From: Candidatus Aquitaenariimonas noxiae
GTDB lineage: Bacteria; Omnitrophota; Gorgyraeia; Aquitaenariimonadales; Aquitaenariimonadaceae
DNA length: 57,836 nt
NCBI GenBank assembly: GCA_002780005.1
Contig: PEWV01000074.1
Location: 1 to 57,836, forward strand
Direction: 5' to 3'
Shown here: piece by piece, positions 1 to 7,896 of the stretch
How the letters are laid out: the number at the start of each line of letters is the position of its first letter
Position numbering within the stretch: position 1 is the first letter of the stretch
Position numbers and translations under genes: made by a program
Notes under the pieces: generated by a model
The model's input: the letters and a program-made list of their open reading frames with translations, nothing else
Database searches by the model: none
Told to the model about the DNA's origin: nothing

Positions 1-302
1 AGCACCTGCCGGTAGCTGCTCCAAGTTAAAATAGCTGGAATGTCTCACTGCATATGGTAGCGACAGGGATGAGTAGTGAAATTGTCCCGCCTACGCCCCA
101 CTTTTTGCTCTTTATGTGCGGGATCCCGCACATGTATGCTTAAAGTCAGGTTTAGGCGGGAATAATTTTTCCCAAATGTGGCTTTAGGACTTACGACGAG
201 CGCCGGTAGGAGTGTACAGAATGAATAGCGCATAGGCACGAGGAGTAAGTTCAAAACCACGGGAAAAATTGTCTTAAAGCCATGAGCCCCTGTTGCTACC
301 AT
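1..302. repeat. Dispersed hairpin repeat, copy 1 (core 54-302)
   Basis: The core runs from ATGGTAGCGACAGGG (54-68) to CCCTGTTGCTACCAT (288-302), which are inverted with one mismatch. Inside lie further inverted arms: TTTTTCCC near 167-174 pairs with GGGAAAAA at 261-268, and GGACTTAC near 187 pairs with GTAAGTTC near 245. A second copy lies at 40027-40198. The left flank 1-30 also matches 39972-40001, so the repeat unit extends left to or beyond the window edge. Copy 1 is longer because a separate palindrome (86-160) sits inside it. It could be a MITE-like element or a structured RNA. No coding potential is believable here. Confidence 0.8.
86..160. repeat. Nested palindromic insert within repeat copy 1
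   Basis: CCCGCCTA (86-93) and TAGGCGGG (153-160) form the outer inverted arms. At the centre lies a perfect 20-bp palindrome, ATGTGCGGGATCCCGCACAT (114-133). The block is absent from the second repeat copy at 40027-40198, where flanking sequence is continuous, so it looks like a small palindrome inserted into a larger one. A related core, GCGGGATCCCGC, occurs at 39849-39860 in the other repeat cluster. Confidence 0.7.
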
Positions 303-314
303 TAAAGGCTTTGA

Positions 315-350
315 GGTGTCTGGTGACTTGGTGTCGTGGTGACTGGTGAC
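315..350. repeat. GGTGAC/GGTGTC tandem motif
   Basis: A run of GGTGTC and GGTGAC words. A 21-base stretch (321-341) is identical to 39926-39946 in the second repeat cluster, and related inverted words lie at 39670-39699. It abuts the stop codon of the DUF2062 gene at 354. Confidence 0.65.
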
Positions 351-353
351 GTT

Positions 354-812
354 CTATTTCTTAACCGAGGTTCTTCTGAGGATCGCAAGTGAGGCTGCAT
401 ATGCGAGGATCCCTGCAAGAACGGAAATGACAAGATAGCCTATTATAACCGGGAGTAAAAATCTGTACGTCTCGGGTTTTACCAACTTGACCCAATGAAA
501 GTCCTTGATGAATAGCGCCCACTCCGAATAGACATTGCTCCAATGCCAGCCAAGTATCCCTGAGCCAAGCTTTATTGCTGGGATGATCGCCAATACTGTA
601 AACCAGGTATTGGTAAGAAGCGCAGCTATGAGCACGCTCGCACTGTTCGCCTTTAGGATAAACGCAAAGAGTAAGCCTAGGAGCGTGCCGAATCCCGGCA
701 TAATTCCTGCAAAAACCCCTAGCCCAAAACCTAGAGCTACCTTCTGGGGTGTATCATTAATTCTGACTAGTTTGATATAAGCCAACTTTAATAATCGAAT
801 AAGTCTTTTCAT
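354..812 (-). CDS. DUF2062 family membrane protein
   Basis: A 152-residue protein with the DUF2062 layout: a basic amphipathic N-terminus (residues 1-20), a Gly/Pro-rich hydrophobic segment with AGIMPGFGTLLG near 35-46, a second membrane segment near 55-80, and a C-terminal hairpin near 118-145 before a basic tail. DUF2062 proteins are small inner-membrane proteins of unknown biochemical role, sometimes found next to glycosyltransferases or lipid genes. The gene follows the P-type ATPase on the same strand, but a 124-base gap with a multi-arm inverted repeat separates them, so co-transcription is doubtful. It ends with TAG immediately beside the dispersed repeat. Confidence 0.8.
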   Translation of the reverse strand: MKRLIRLLKLAYIKLVRINDTPQKVALGFGLGVFAGIMPGFGTLLGLLFAFILKANSASVLIAALLTNTWFTVLAIIPAIKLGSGILGWHWSNVYSEWALFIKDFHWVKLVKPETYRFLLPVIIGYLVISVLAGILAYAASLAILRRTSVKK

Positions 813-829
813 ATTAAGGAATTATTGGG

Positions 830-923
830 ATGATTACAGTGATGAAAAACATGATTACGGTGATGGTTAAAGGCAATCACTGTAATCTCATTTTGTATCA
901 CTGTAATCATTTCTGTAATCATT
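830..923. repeat. Five-unit ATTACAGTGAT inverted repeat
   Basis: Two direct units, ATGATTACAGTGATG (830-844) and ATGATTACGGTGATGG (851-866), are followed by three units in the opposite orientation: AATCACTGTAATC (875-887), ATCACTGTAATCAT (897-910) and CTGTAATCATT (913-923). The whole can fold into alternative hairpins or a cruciform. It fills the gap between the ATPase stop and the DUF2062 start, with a T-rich stretch at 921-935. It could attenuate read-through, bind a protein or be a mobile palindrome. Confidence 0.75.
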
Positions 924-936
924 ATTTTTTTATTTA

Positions 937-3633
937 TTATAAAAAATTCATTTTCTTATTTATCTTTTTCACTATTTCCATTGCCCAAAGCGGAAAAGAA
1001 GAAATGGCAATAACCAAAATCCAATCAAACAATCCCAGGGGCTCGGTCTTGAAAATACCGTTTATAAACGGCAAATAGACAACGCTCATCTGTAATAAAA
1101 ATGATATAAGTGCCGCTAAAATCAGTTTTTTATTTGTAAATAGTCCTATCTTAAAGAGCGACTCTGTCATATTCCGGCAGTTAAATGAATGAAAAAGCTG
1201 CGCGCATGATAACACTATAAAAGCCGCAGTTCTCGCGCGGGCCAAGCTTCCGTCTTCAATGAACAGGACAAATACAAATGCAAGAAGACTGCACGCCGCG
1301 ATAAAACTCCCCTGCACCAGCATTAAAAATGCTCTTTTTTTTGTTACGACAGCCTCATCAGTCGGGCGCGGGGGTTGTTCCATAATGTTAGGACTGGCGG
1401 GGTCCACCCCCAAAGCCAAAGCCGGGAGGCCGTCTGTTACTAAATTGACCCAGAGGATCTGGATCGGAAGGAGCGGGACAGGCAATCCTACAAGCGAGGA
1501 AATGAACATGATCAAGATCTCACCTGCATTACAGGATAAAAGGTAATGGACAAACTTTTTTATATTGTCATAGATACCTCTTCCCTCTTCGACAGCTGCC
1601 ACGATCGAGGCGAAATTATCGTCTGTAATAACCATGTCTGAAACTTCTTTTGTGACATCAGTGCCTGTTATTCCCATAGCTACGCCTATGTCGGCCTCCT
1701 TCACCGCAGGCGCGTCATTCACCCCGTCGCCTGTCATAGCCACAACCTCTTTATGGCTGCGCCATGCGCGCACGATTCTTAATTTATGCTCGGGCGAAAC
1801 CCTGGCGTAGACAGGAATATTCTTAACTTCTCTTTTAAATCTTTCGTCATCCAATTTATCAAGCTCTTCCCCTGTCAGTGCCAAAGAGCCCTCTTTGAAA
1901 AACCCAAGCCACTTTGCAATGGCTATAGCTGTATTTTTATGGTCGCCGGTGATCATAACTGTTTTAATGCCGGCGGCCTTGCACTCTTCGATCGCTTTTT
2001 TTACTTCTTCTCTCGGAGGATCGATCATCGCAATGAGCCCCGCAAAAGTAAGTTCGCGTTCTATAGACTTAGCATCGATCCTAGACTCACCCGCGGTCAA
2101 AGTCCTATAAGCGACTGCCAGAACACGCATCGCGGAATCAGCCAACTCGTTATTGGATTTGAGTATCTTTTTTTTGTCGTCATCATTTAATTTCCTGATC
2201 ACCCCATTCTTTTCCTCGATATTGGCGCAGTCATTCAAGAGTATGTCAGGGGCCCCCTTGACATAAGCTATTGTTCCGGTCTCATCCTGACGGATGACCG
2301 TCATTTTTTTGCGCTCTGAATCAAAGGGTATTTCGTCAACAAAACGAAATTCTTTTCCTTCTCTTTCCTTGAATAAGCCAAGTTTTGCCCCAACCGTTAA
2401 AATGGCTCCCTCTGTGGGGTCTCCGACAATTTTATATACGCCGTCTGATTTTACGAGCTCGGCGCCGTTGCACAAAACGCCTAAAAGCAATGTTTTCCTT
2501 AAACTAGGCCAATCCAGAGGATTGATCTTCTTTTCACCTACTAAAAAATCTCCTTTAGGCTCATATCCTATGCCTGTTACCTTAAAAATCTGCCCGTCTG
2601 TGAAAACAGCTTGAACCGTCATCTCATTTTTTGTCAAGGTACCCGTTTTATCCGAGCATATGACAGTGGCGCAGCCAAGTGTTTCTACAGAAGGGAGCTT
2701 CCTTATAAGAGCATTGCGCCCGACCATTCTCTGCACCCCTAAGGCAAGAGCGATGGTAACTACCGCGGGCAAGCCTTCCGGTATAGCCGCTACGGCCAGG
2801 CTCACCGAAGTCAAGAACACATCTATGATCTGTCCGCCACGCAGCCACTCCATTAAAAATACAAGCCCGACAAGCACGAAACAAAGATAGACTATCCATT
2901 TCCCGAATTCTTCCAATTTCTTCTGTAAAGGCGTCGCTTCCCGCTTGATCTGCTGGATCATGCCGGCGATCTTTCCGAGTTCTGTACTCATACCCGTCTC
3001 TACGACTAGTGCCTTTGCCTTGCCTGAAGCAACAGACGTACCTATGTAAAGCATGTTTGTCCTATCCGCCAAAGAGACTTCTTTTTCTAGAAGGGCGCGG
3101 CTTGTTTTCATCACAGGCGTGGATTCTCCGGTCAAGGACGCTTCCTGAACGTTGAAATTGGACGTGAGCCAGGCGATGCGGCTGTCCGCCGGAATACTAT
3201 CTCCGGCCTCAAGCTCAATAAGATCACCCGGCACTAGTTTAGAGGTGGGAATGATATCACGCTTATTATCTCGGATAACTTTCGAAGTGGGTGAGGATAA
3301 TTTTTTTAAAGCGGCCAGAGATTTTTCGGCCCTGTATTCCTGTACAAAACCAAGTATGGCGTTTAAGATAACGATCGCGACTATGGCTAAGGCGTCAATC
3401 CATTCGCTTAAAAAACCCGAGACAATAGCCGCTCCGATCAAAACCCAGATAATAAAATCATTAAACTGTCCGAAGAAGAGGCTTAAAGGCGAGATACCCT
3501 TTTCCTCTTTTAGCTTATTAGGGCCATATTTATCAAGCCTTGTTCTTGCGTCCTCTGCGCTTAACCCGGAAATTAAATTAGCGCTTAAAGCTTTGCCCGC
3601 TTCCTCAATGTCTGCTTGCCACCATTTTTTCAT
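937..3633 (-). CDS. Cation-transporting P-type ATPase (P2A, Ca2+-type)
   Basis: An 898-residue ATP-driven cation pump of the inner membrane. The order is: N-terminal cation-ATPase domain (about 5-70), actuator loop with TGES at 168-171, PEGLPA in the ion-binding M4 helix at 285-290, phosphorylation motif DKTGTLT at 328-334 (Asp328), nucleotide-binding KGAPD at 459-463, hinge TGDGVNDAP at 634-642, then six C-terminal membrane helices. PEGLPA and the PMCA/SERCA-like layout place it in the P2A group, so Ca2+ (or Mn2+) export is the best guess; P2B and P2C members look similar and the substrate is not proven. The length is normal and all catalytic motifs are intact. Confidence 0.9.
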   Translation of the reverse strand: MKKWWQADIEEAGKALSANLISGLSAEDARTRLDKYGPNKLKEEKGISPLSLFFGQFNDFIIWVLIGAAIVSGFLSEWIDALAIVAIVILNAILGFVQEYRAEKSLAALKKLSSPTSKVIRDNKRDIIPTSKLVPGDLIELEAGDSIPADSRIAWLTSNFNVQEASLTGESTPVMKTSRALLEKEVSLADRTNMLYIGTSVASGKAKALVVETGMSTELGKIAGMIQQIKREATPLQKKLEEFGKWIVYLCFVLVGLVFLMEWLRGGQIIDVFLTSVSLAVAAIPEGLPAVVTIALALGVQRMVGRNALIRKLPSVETLGCATVICSDKTGTLTKNEMTVQAVFTDGQIFKVTGIGYEPKGDFLVGEKKINPLDWPSLRKTLLLGVLCNGAELVKSDGVYKIVGDPTEGAILTVGAKLGLFKEREGKEFRFVDEIPFDSERKKMTVIRQDETGTIAYVKGAPDILLNDCANIEEKNGVIRKLNDDDKKKILKSNNELADSAMRVLAVAYRTLTAGESRIDAKSIERELTFAGLIAMIDPPREEVKKAIEECKAAGIKTVMITGDHKNTAIAIAKWLGFFKEGSLALTGEELDKLDDERFKREVKNIPVYARVSPEHKLRIVRAWRSHKEVVAMTGDGVNDAPAVKEADIGVAMGITGTDVTKEVSDMVITDDNFASIVAAVEEGRGIYDNIKKFVHYLLSCNAGEILIMFISSLVGLPVPLLPIQILWVNLVTDGLPALALGVDPASPNIMEQPPRPTDEAVVTKKRAFLMLVQGSFIAACSLLAFVFVLFIEDGSLARARTAAFIVLSCAQLFHSFNCRNMTESLFKIGLFTNKKLILAALISFLLQMSVVYLPFINGIFKTEPLGLFDWILVIAISSFPLWAMEIVKKINKKMNFL

Positions 3634-3663
3634 CGCGCCCCTCTGCCTTTATGTATGTTTTTA

Positions 3664-6168
3664 TTATACAACACCCGCTTTAATAGATTCAACTATAACT
3701 TTAACCCAATCGTTTTGCTGCGGATAAATAAAGGCTGTTTTTACAAATGTTTCGACGTCGAATTTCTCTCCTATATGCATCTCCAGGATAACTTTATTAT
3801 TGCCGCTAGGCTCAACCTTGTAATTCCAGTTTTTAATGACAAAATCATATATTATTTTCTTTCTTAATGAGTCTTTTGTGAATTTCAGGGAATATGCTTT
3901 CTCGCTTATTTTGTGAGTCGTATACCTGAGGCCTTTACTTTTAAAATATGGGGCGAATTCTATCCTGAAAGGGGATTCTACCCTTAATTTAAACGCTCGA
4001 TTTTCTTTGCCCGCAATTCCGTATAATTTGCCCCATTTACCCAATATGTTATTTACCGAATTGATGAAATTAGGGTTCTTTATATCATCCTCCAGTATAG
4101 ATACGGCTTTTTTATCCCACGCCAATCTTACAATGTCATCGCCTATGATCCATACCGGCTCAGACTTATCCGTTTTCCAATAAGACGAAACATAAGAACG
4201 AAAGTACGGAATTAGAGACGTATCGACTTTCATAAATGCCCTTGCTAAGGTTATGCCAAAATATTTCCGCAAAATGCCTCGCCCACGCTCGCCGACAGAG
4301 ACCGAAAAGTCTTTCTTCACCTCATTATCTCTCAGCTCTTTGATCCTCGCTTTAAATTGCTCAAGAGTGAAATTTTTCTCTTTTATTGCCATATTTTCCG
4401 CACCCGGGCCGTATTCCTCAAACTTTATATTCTTCTGGTAAGCCTCCCATAAAGTTTTTCTTTCTATCCCTGCCGAGATAAAAGCCCACGGCTTTTTCAG
4501 GCTTTCTTCCAAAGAAGAAGATCTTAGCAGATCCTGAATATCGACTCCTAGATTTTTTAGATTTTTCATAAATGAATTAAAAAAGAGCGGGGTAACATTT
4601 TTATAGTATATAAAACCCGACTCTTCCAAGGCGAGGAGAATTGCGTCTTTTATTCTCGGGTCTTCTGCCCTTATTAGAATCTGCGACACCAGATATTCTT
4701 TCACCCCCATAGCCTCGCGCGCCTCGAAATTAAAATCGGAAATCCTCCTGTGCATCTTTTTTATGATCACGTCATACGCCTCAGGGGTATAAGAGGCGTC
4801 AAATTCGAGCGGCGTAAAAGGAAAACGCACGAGAGGCGTGATTGAGAATACGACCCTCGTAGAAGACGAGGCTTTTTTCTTTTCATCCTGTATCATTTTA
4901 AGGAGCGTGCCAAATTCTTTAAAATCATCTTCAATTTCTCTGCCGGTGCAAAGCAGGAAAATCTTAAGCTCCCTCACGCCTGCTTTGAAAACGAGCGAGA
5001 AACTTTTGCGCAAACCCTCGTCTTTCAGGTTTTTATTAAGGTATTTTCTTAAACGCGCCGATATCCCTTCAAGGCCGCAGCTGAAATTCGATTTACCGAG
5101 TAATTTTTGATATTCTATAATTTCAGGGTCTTTCGCTATCATATCAAAACGCTGCGTCTTAAGACCTATATTTTTAAATACCGGAAGAAGATTCCAGATA
5201 AGTTCATAAAATTCCGAATACATATTAAAATTAAAACTAAAAAGGTTAATTCTCTCAAGGCCCATCCTTGCCTTCATGCTCATCGCTTTGTCTAGAAGAA
5301 CGGACGACGCCAGTTCTATATAAGGTTTTCTCGTCCAGCTTTCAGAGCAGAAACCGCACAATGCCCTGCATCCTTCGCTGATTTGGAGGTAGCCCGCGCC
5401 GATCTGGTCTTCGTTATATGAAACAACGCCTTTTTCCGGTAATTCTACATCAAGAGGCCGCAAGCCCGCTCTTTTGCAAGTTTTTCTCTTCCCGTCGGAA
5501 GAGAAAAATCCCGGAACGCCTTCCAGCTCTTTCAAAATATCCACTTTTGATTCGCGCGCCTTGTAACCCGAAGAGCATATTTTCAACAATTCCCTGATCG
5601 CGGACGGGTTTTCCCCTACAAAAACTCCGTCGACCAGGCCTTTGTCTCCCCATATCGAAGATGTGTGCGGCGCGTTAGCCCCGCCTAATATTATAAGCGG
5701 TATATCGGGCCTTTTTAAGCGCGCGCTTTTTTCAAGAGGTATACCGCTATTTTTTAAGAATAGGGGAATATTTAGTATCTCCTGAATTATAGAATCGGAA
5801 AAACCGATCACGTTAAAGCCTTGTGGGCCGTATTTTGTTTGAGTCCCCAAGAGCCACGGGATTTTATTTTGCGCGAAAATCTTGGAATCCCCTTCCGGAG
5901 GCAAATAAGCCAAATCCGGAAATACATCCGGCAAGGATGAGGCTAATTGATAAAGTAACGAATGCGTGTAGGAATGTTCAACATCCCGGTAGGTGGAAAG
6001 CCGCACAAACAAAACCTTTAACGGCCTTTTATTGTATTCTTCGGTAGGGATGGTGTTTAGTTCATTGCCGCGCAGCCACGTTCCGCAATACGCCAGCTCG
6101 GGATATACGGATTGGTACCATTTTGTAAAATCGTAATTTTTATCATCGCCATGTTTTTCATGAGGCAT
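3664..6168 (-). CDS. Radical SAM protein with B12-binding-like N-terminus
   Basis: About 834 residues. The N-terminal 200 residues look like the Rossmann-type B12-binding domain seen in many radical SAM enzymes (LKVLFVRLS near 52-60, IILGGANAP near 161-169), but no DxHxxG base-off motif is visible, so cobalamin binding is uncertain. The radical SAM cluster motif CxxxCxxC is present at Cys269, Cys273 and Cys276 (numbered from the TTG two codons upstream), and binds a 4Fe-4S cluster used to cleave S-adenosylmethionine. The long C-terminal third is unassigned. An upstream TTG at 6174 is possible; I prefer the ATG at 6168. The substrate is unknown. It sits between aminotransferase and P-ATPase genes on the same strand with a 30-base gap on the ATPase side. 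Confidence 0.75.
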   Translation of the reverse strand: MPHEKHGDDKNYDFTKWYQSVYPELAYCGTWLRGNELNTIPTEEYNKRPLKVLFVRLSTYRDVEHSYTHSLLYQLASSLPDVFPDLAYLPPEGDSKIFAQNKIPWLLGTQTKYGPQGFNVIGFSDSIIQEILNIPLFLKNSGIPLEKSARLKRPDIPLIILGGANAPHTSSIWGDKGLVDGVFVGENPSAIRELLKICSSGYKARESKVDILKELEGVPGFFSSDGKRKTCKRAGLRPLDVELPEKGVVSYNEDQIGAGYLQISEGCRALCGFCSESWTRKPYIELASSVLLDKAMSMKARMGLERINLFSFNFNMYSEFYELIWNLLPVFKNIGLKTQRFDMIAKDPEIIEYQKLLGKSNFSCGLEGISARLRKYLNKNLKDEGLRKSFSLVFKAGVRELKIFLLCTGREIEDDFKEFGTLLKMIQDEKKKASSSTRVVFSITPLVRFPFTPLEFDASYTPEAYDVIIKKMHRRISDFNFEAREAMGVKEYLVSQILIRAEDPRIKDAILLALEESGFIYYKNVTPLFFNSFMKNLKNLGVDIQDLLRSSSLEESLKKPWAFISAGIERKTLWEAYQKNIKFEEYGPGAENMAIKEKNFTLEQFKARIKELRDNEVKKDFSVSVGERGRGILRKYFGITLARAFMKVDTSLIPYFRSYVSSYWKTDKSEPVWIIGDDIVRLAWDKKAVSILEDDIKNPNFINSVNNILGKWGKLYGIAGKENRAFKLRVESPFRIEFAPYFKSKGLRYTTHKISEKAYSLKFTKDSLRKKIIYDFVIKNWNYKVEPSGNNKVILEMHIGEKFDVETFVKTAFIYPQQNDWVKVIVESIKAGVV

Positions 6169-6207
6169 AGGCAAAAAATTTCTTAAAGTGGTGGGGCTTC
6201 TATTCGA

Positions 6208-7365
6208 TCAATCGTTCAATCGCTTCAGAAATGCCTTCATCCTGCTTAAGGCTTCTTTTAGATTCTCGAAAGTTGCAGCGAACGATATGCGGATATGATC
6301 ATCAAATTCTTTGCCGAAAGCGCTGCCCGGCACAACTGCTACTTTTTGCTCTTTTAAAAGCCGCTGGCAAAAATCTATTCCTTTAAGGCCCGTATTCTTT
6401 ATGGATGGGAATGTATAAAAAGCGCCCTGCGGCTTTTGGCACTTTAGTCCTATCTGGTTCAGTTCTCCGACTATGAATTCCCTTCTCCTTCTGTATTCGC
6501 GTTTCATTTCCTCAACCGATCTCCTTCCGCTCACAAGGGCTTCGCATGCAGCCATTTGAGAAGTTATCGGAACACACATAATGGTATATTGATGTATTTT
6601 TGTCATAGCGGCAATTATATCTTTAGGGCCGCATGCAAAACCGACGCGCCAACCTGTCATAGCGTAACTTTTGGAGAATCCGTCAAGGTAAAGCGTACGG
6701 TTTTTTGCCTTGGGAAGCGTAGCAAAATGGGTGTGCTCAAAATCATAAGTAAGGTCTCTGTATATCTCGTCCGAAATGCAGAGAATCGAGTGCTTCTCGA
6801 GCACTTTATTTATTTCGAGCAATTCCTTTTTAGTATATGAAACCCCGGTGGGGTTGGTGGGGTAGTTAAAAAGAATTCCCTTGGTTTTCTTGTCTATGGC
6901 TTTTTCTATTTTGCGAGGCGTTATTTTGAATCCGTCGCTCTTGGTATCTATATATACGGGAGTACCGCCTGCCAATTCTGTCATAGGCCCATAAGAAACA
7001 TAGCTAGGGCTTGGAATAAGGATTTTATCCCCAGGGTTTATAAGGGCCCTCAAGGCAAGGTCCACCCCTTCGCTAACGCCCACAGTGATCAAGATCTCCT
7101 CTTCCGGGTCGTATAGAAGATTGTTCTTATGCTTTAGATAATTACTTATCCCCAGTCTCAATTTATACAGTCCCTTATTCGAGGTATATGAAGTATAGCC
7201 TTTTTCCAAAGAATATATGCCTGCCTCGCGTATCTGCCACGGCGTGACAAAATCTGGCTCTCCCACTCCGAGTGAGATAACATCCTTCATCCCGAGCACT
7301 AAATCAAAAAATGCCCTGATGCCGGAAGGCTGCATTTCTTGAACTTTTTTAGAAATCATTTCCAT
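6208..7365 (-). CDS. PLP-dependent aminotransferase, class I/II
   Basis: A fold-type I aminotransferase of the aspartate/aromatic family. Visible marks are YPTNPTG near residue 175, the PLP-binding Asp in ISDEIYR, and the Schiff-base lysine in GFSKSYAMTGWR (about residue 232 from this start), with the final Arg in IRISFAATFENL. It transfers an amino group between an amino acid and a 2-oxoacid in the cytoplasm; aspartate, alanine or aromatic substrates cannot be told apart here. A TTG at 7386 would overlap the preceding Lrp-type gene, but the ATG at 7365 has GGAGAG six bases upstream and fits family N-termini better. It lies directly behind the regulator, which may respond to the same amino acid. 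Confidence 0.88.
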   Translation of the reverse strand: MEMISKKVQEMQPSGIRAFFDLVLGMKDVISLGVGEPDFVTPWQIREAGIYSLEKGYTSYTSNKGLYKLRLGISNYLKHKNNLLYDPEEEILITVGVSEGVDLALRALINPGDKILIPSPSYVSYGPMTELAGGTPVYIDTKSDGFKITPRKIEKAIDKKTKGILFNYPTNPTGVSYTKKELLEINKVLEKHSILCISDEIYRDLTYDFEHTHFATLPKAKNRTLYLDGFSKSYAMTGWRVGFACGPKDIIAAMTKIHQYTIMCVPITSQMAACEALVSGRRSVEEMKREYRRRREFIVGELNQIGLKCQKPQGAFYTFPSIKNTGLKGIDFCQRLLKEQKVAVVPGSAFGKEFDDHIRISFAATFENLKEALSRMKAFLKRLND

Positions 7366-7382
7366 CTCCGACTCTCCGATGA

Positions 7383-7868
7383 TCAATATGATATTGCTAT
7401 TCTTTGATTTTCTTCCCTGTGTTTCAAAATAATCCCGTCTTCCTTGTATTTTTTCAAAAGAAAGTGGGTAACCGTGCCTCTTACGTTCTCCAAAGGCGAA
7501 AGTTTCTCCGATACAAATCTTGAAACTGTATGAATATCTTTGCCTTCGACGATCAGAAGCAGGTCGTAAGTTCCCGAAATAAGATAGCAGCTTGAAACTT
7601 CGGGAAAAGAATATATCCTCTCGGCGACCTTCTCGAAGCCCAAGTCTTTCTGAGGCATAATGTTTACCTCTATTAAAGCCCTTAGTTCCGAGCTTGGCTC
7701 TTTGACCAATTCTTTATTGATCACTGCCTTATATTTCAGTATTACGCCCTCTTTTTCGTATTTTTTTATGACCTCCTTTATTTTCTGAGGTTTCTTTTTC
7801 AGCATCTTGCCGATGTCTTCCGGCGTGATACGAGCGTCTTTCTCCAATATTTCCAGAATCTCGTCCAT
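7383..7868 (-). CDS. Lrp/AsnC family transcriptional regulator
   Basis: A 161-residue protein with an N-terminal winged helix-turn-helix (about 1-55, DARITPEDIGKMLKKKPQKI) and a C-terminal RAM/ACT-like ligand domain (about 65-145, with SGTYDLLLIVEGKD). Proteins of this family bind amino acids and act on nearby amino-acid genes as octamers. The start has a strong AAGGAGGGG ribosome site. It lies upstream of the aminotransferase on the same strand, 18 bases from its preferred ATG, which suggests one transcript. The effector is not deducible. Confidence 0.88.
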   Translation of the reverse strand: MDEILEILEKDARITPEDIGKMLKKKPQKIKEVIKKYEKEGVILKYKAVINKELVKEPSSELRALIEVNIMPQKDLGFEKVAERIYSFPEVSSCYLISGTYDLLLIVEGKDIHTVSRFVSEKLSPLENVRGTVTHFLLKKYKEDGIILKHREENQRIAISY

Positions 7869-7896
7869 CTTGCCCCTCCTTCTTAAAGGGTGGAAA

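Noticed and set aside
45-302. An 85-codon minus-strand frame within the left-end repeat
   Set aside because: It lies wholly in the dispersed hairpin repeat, runs through the nested palindrome, has no ribosome site and is not preserved in the second copy of the repeat.
7383-7386. TTGA overlap of the Lrp-type stop with a TTG start of the aminotransferase, as a coupling device
   Set aside because: An ATG 21 bases further in (7365) has a good GGAGAG site and fits the family start, so the TTG is probably not used.
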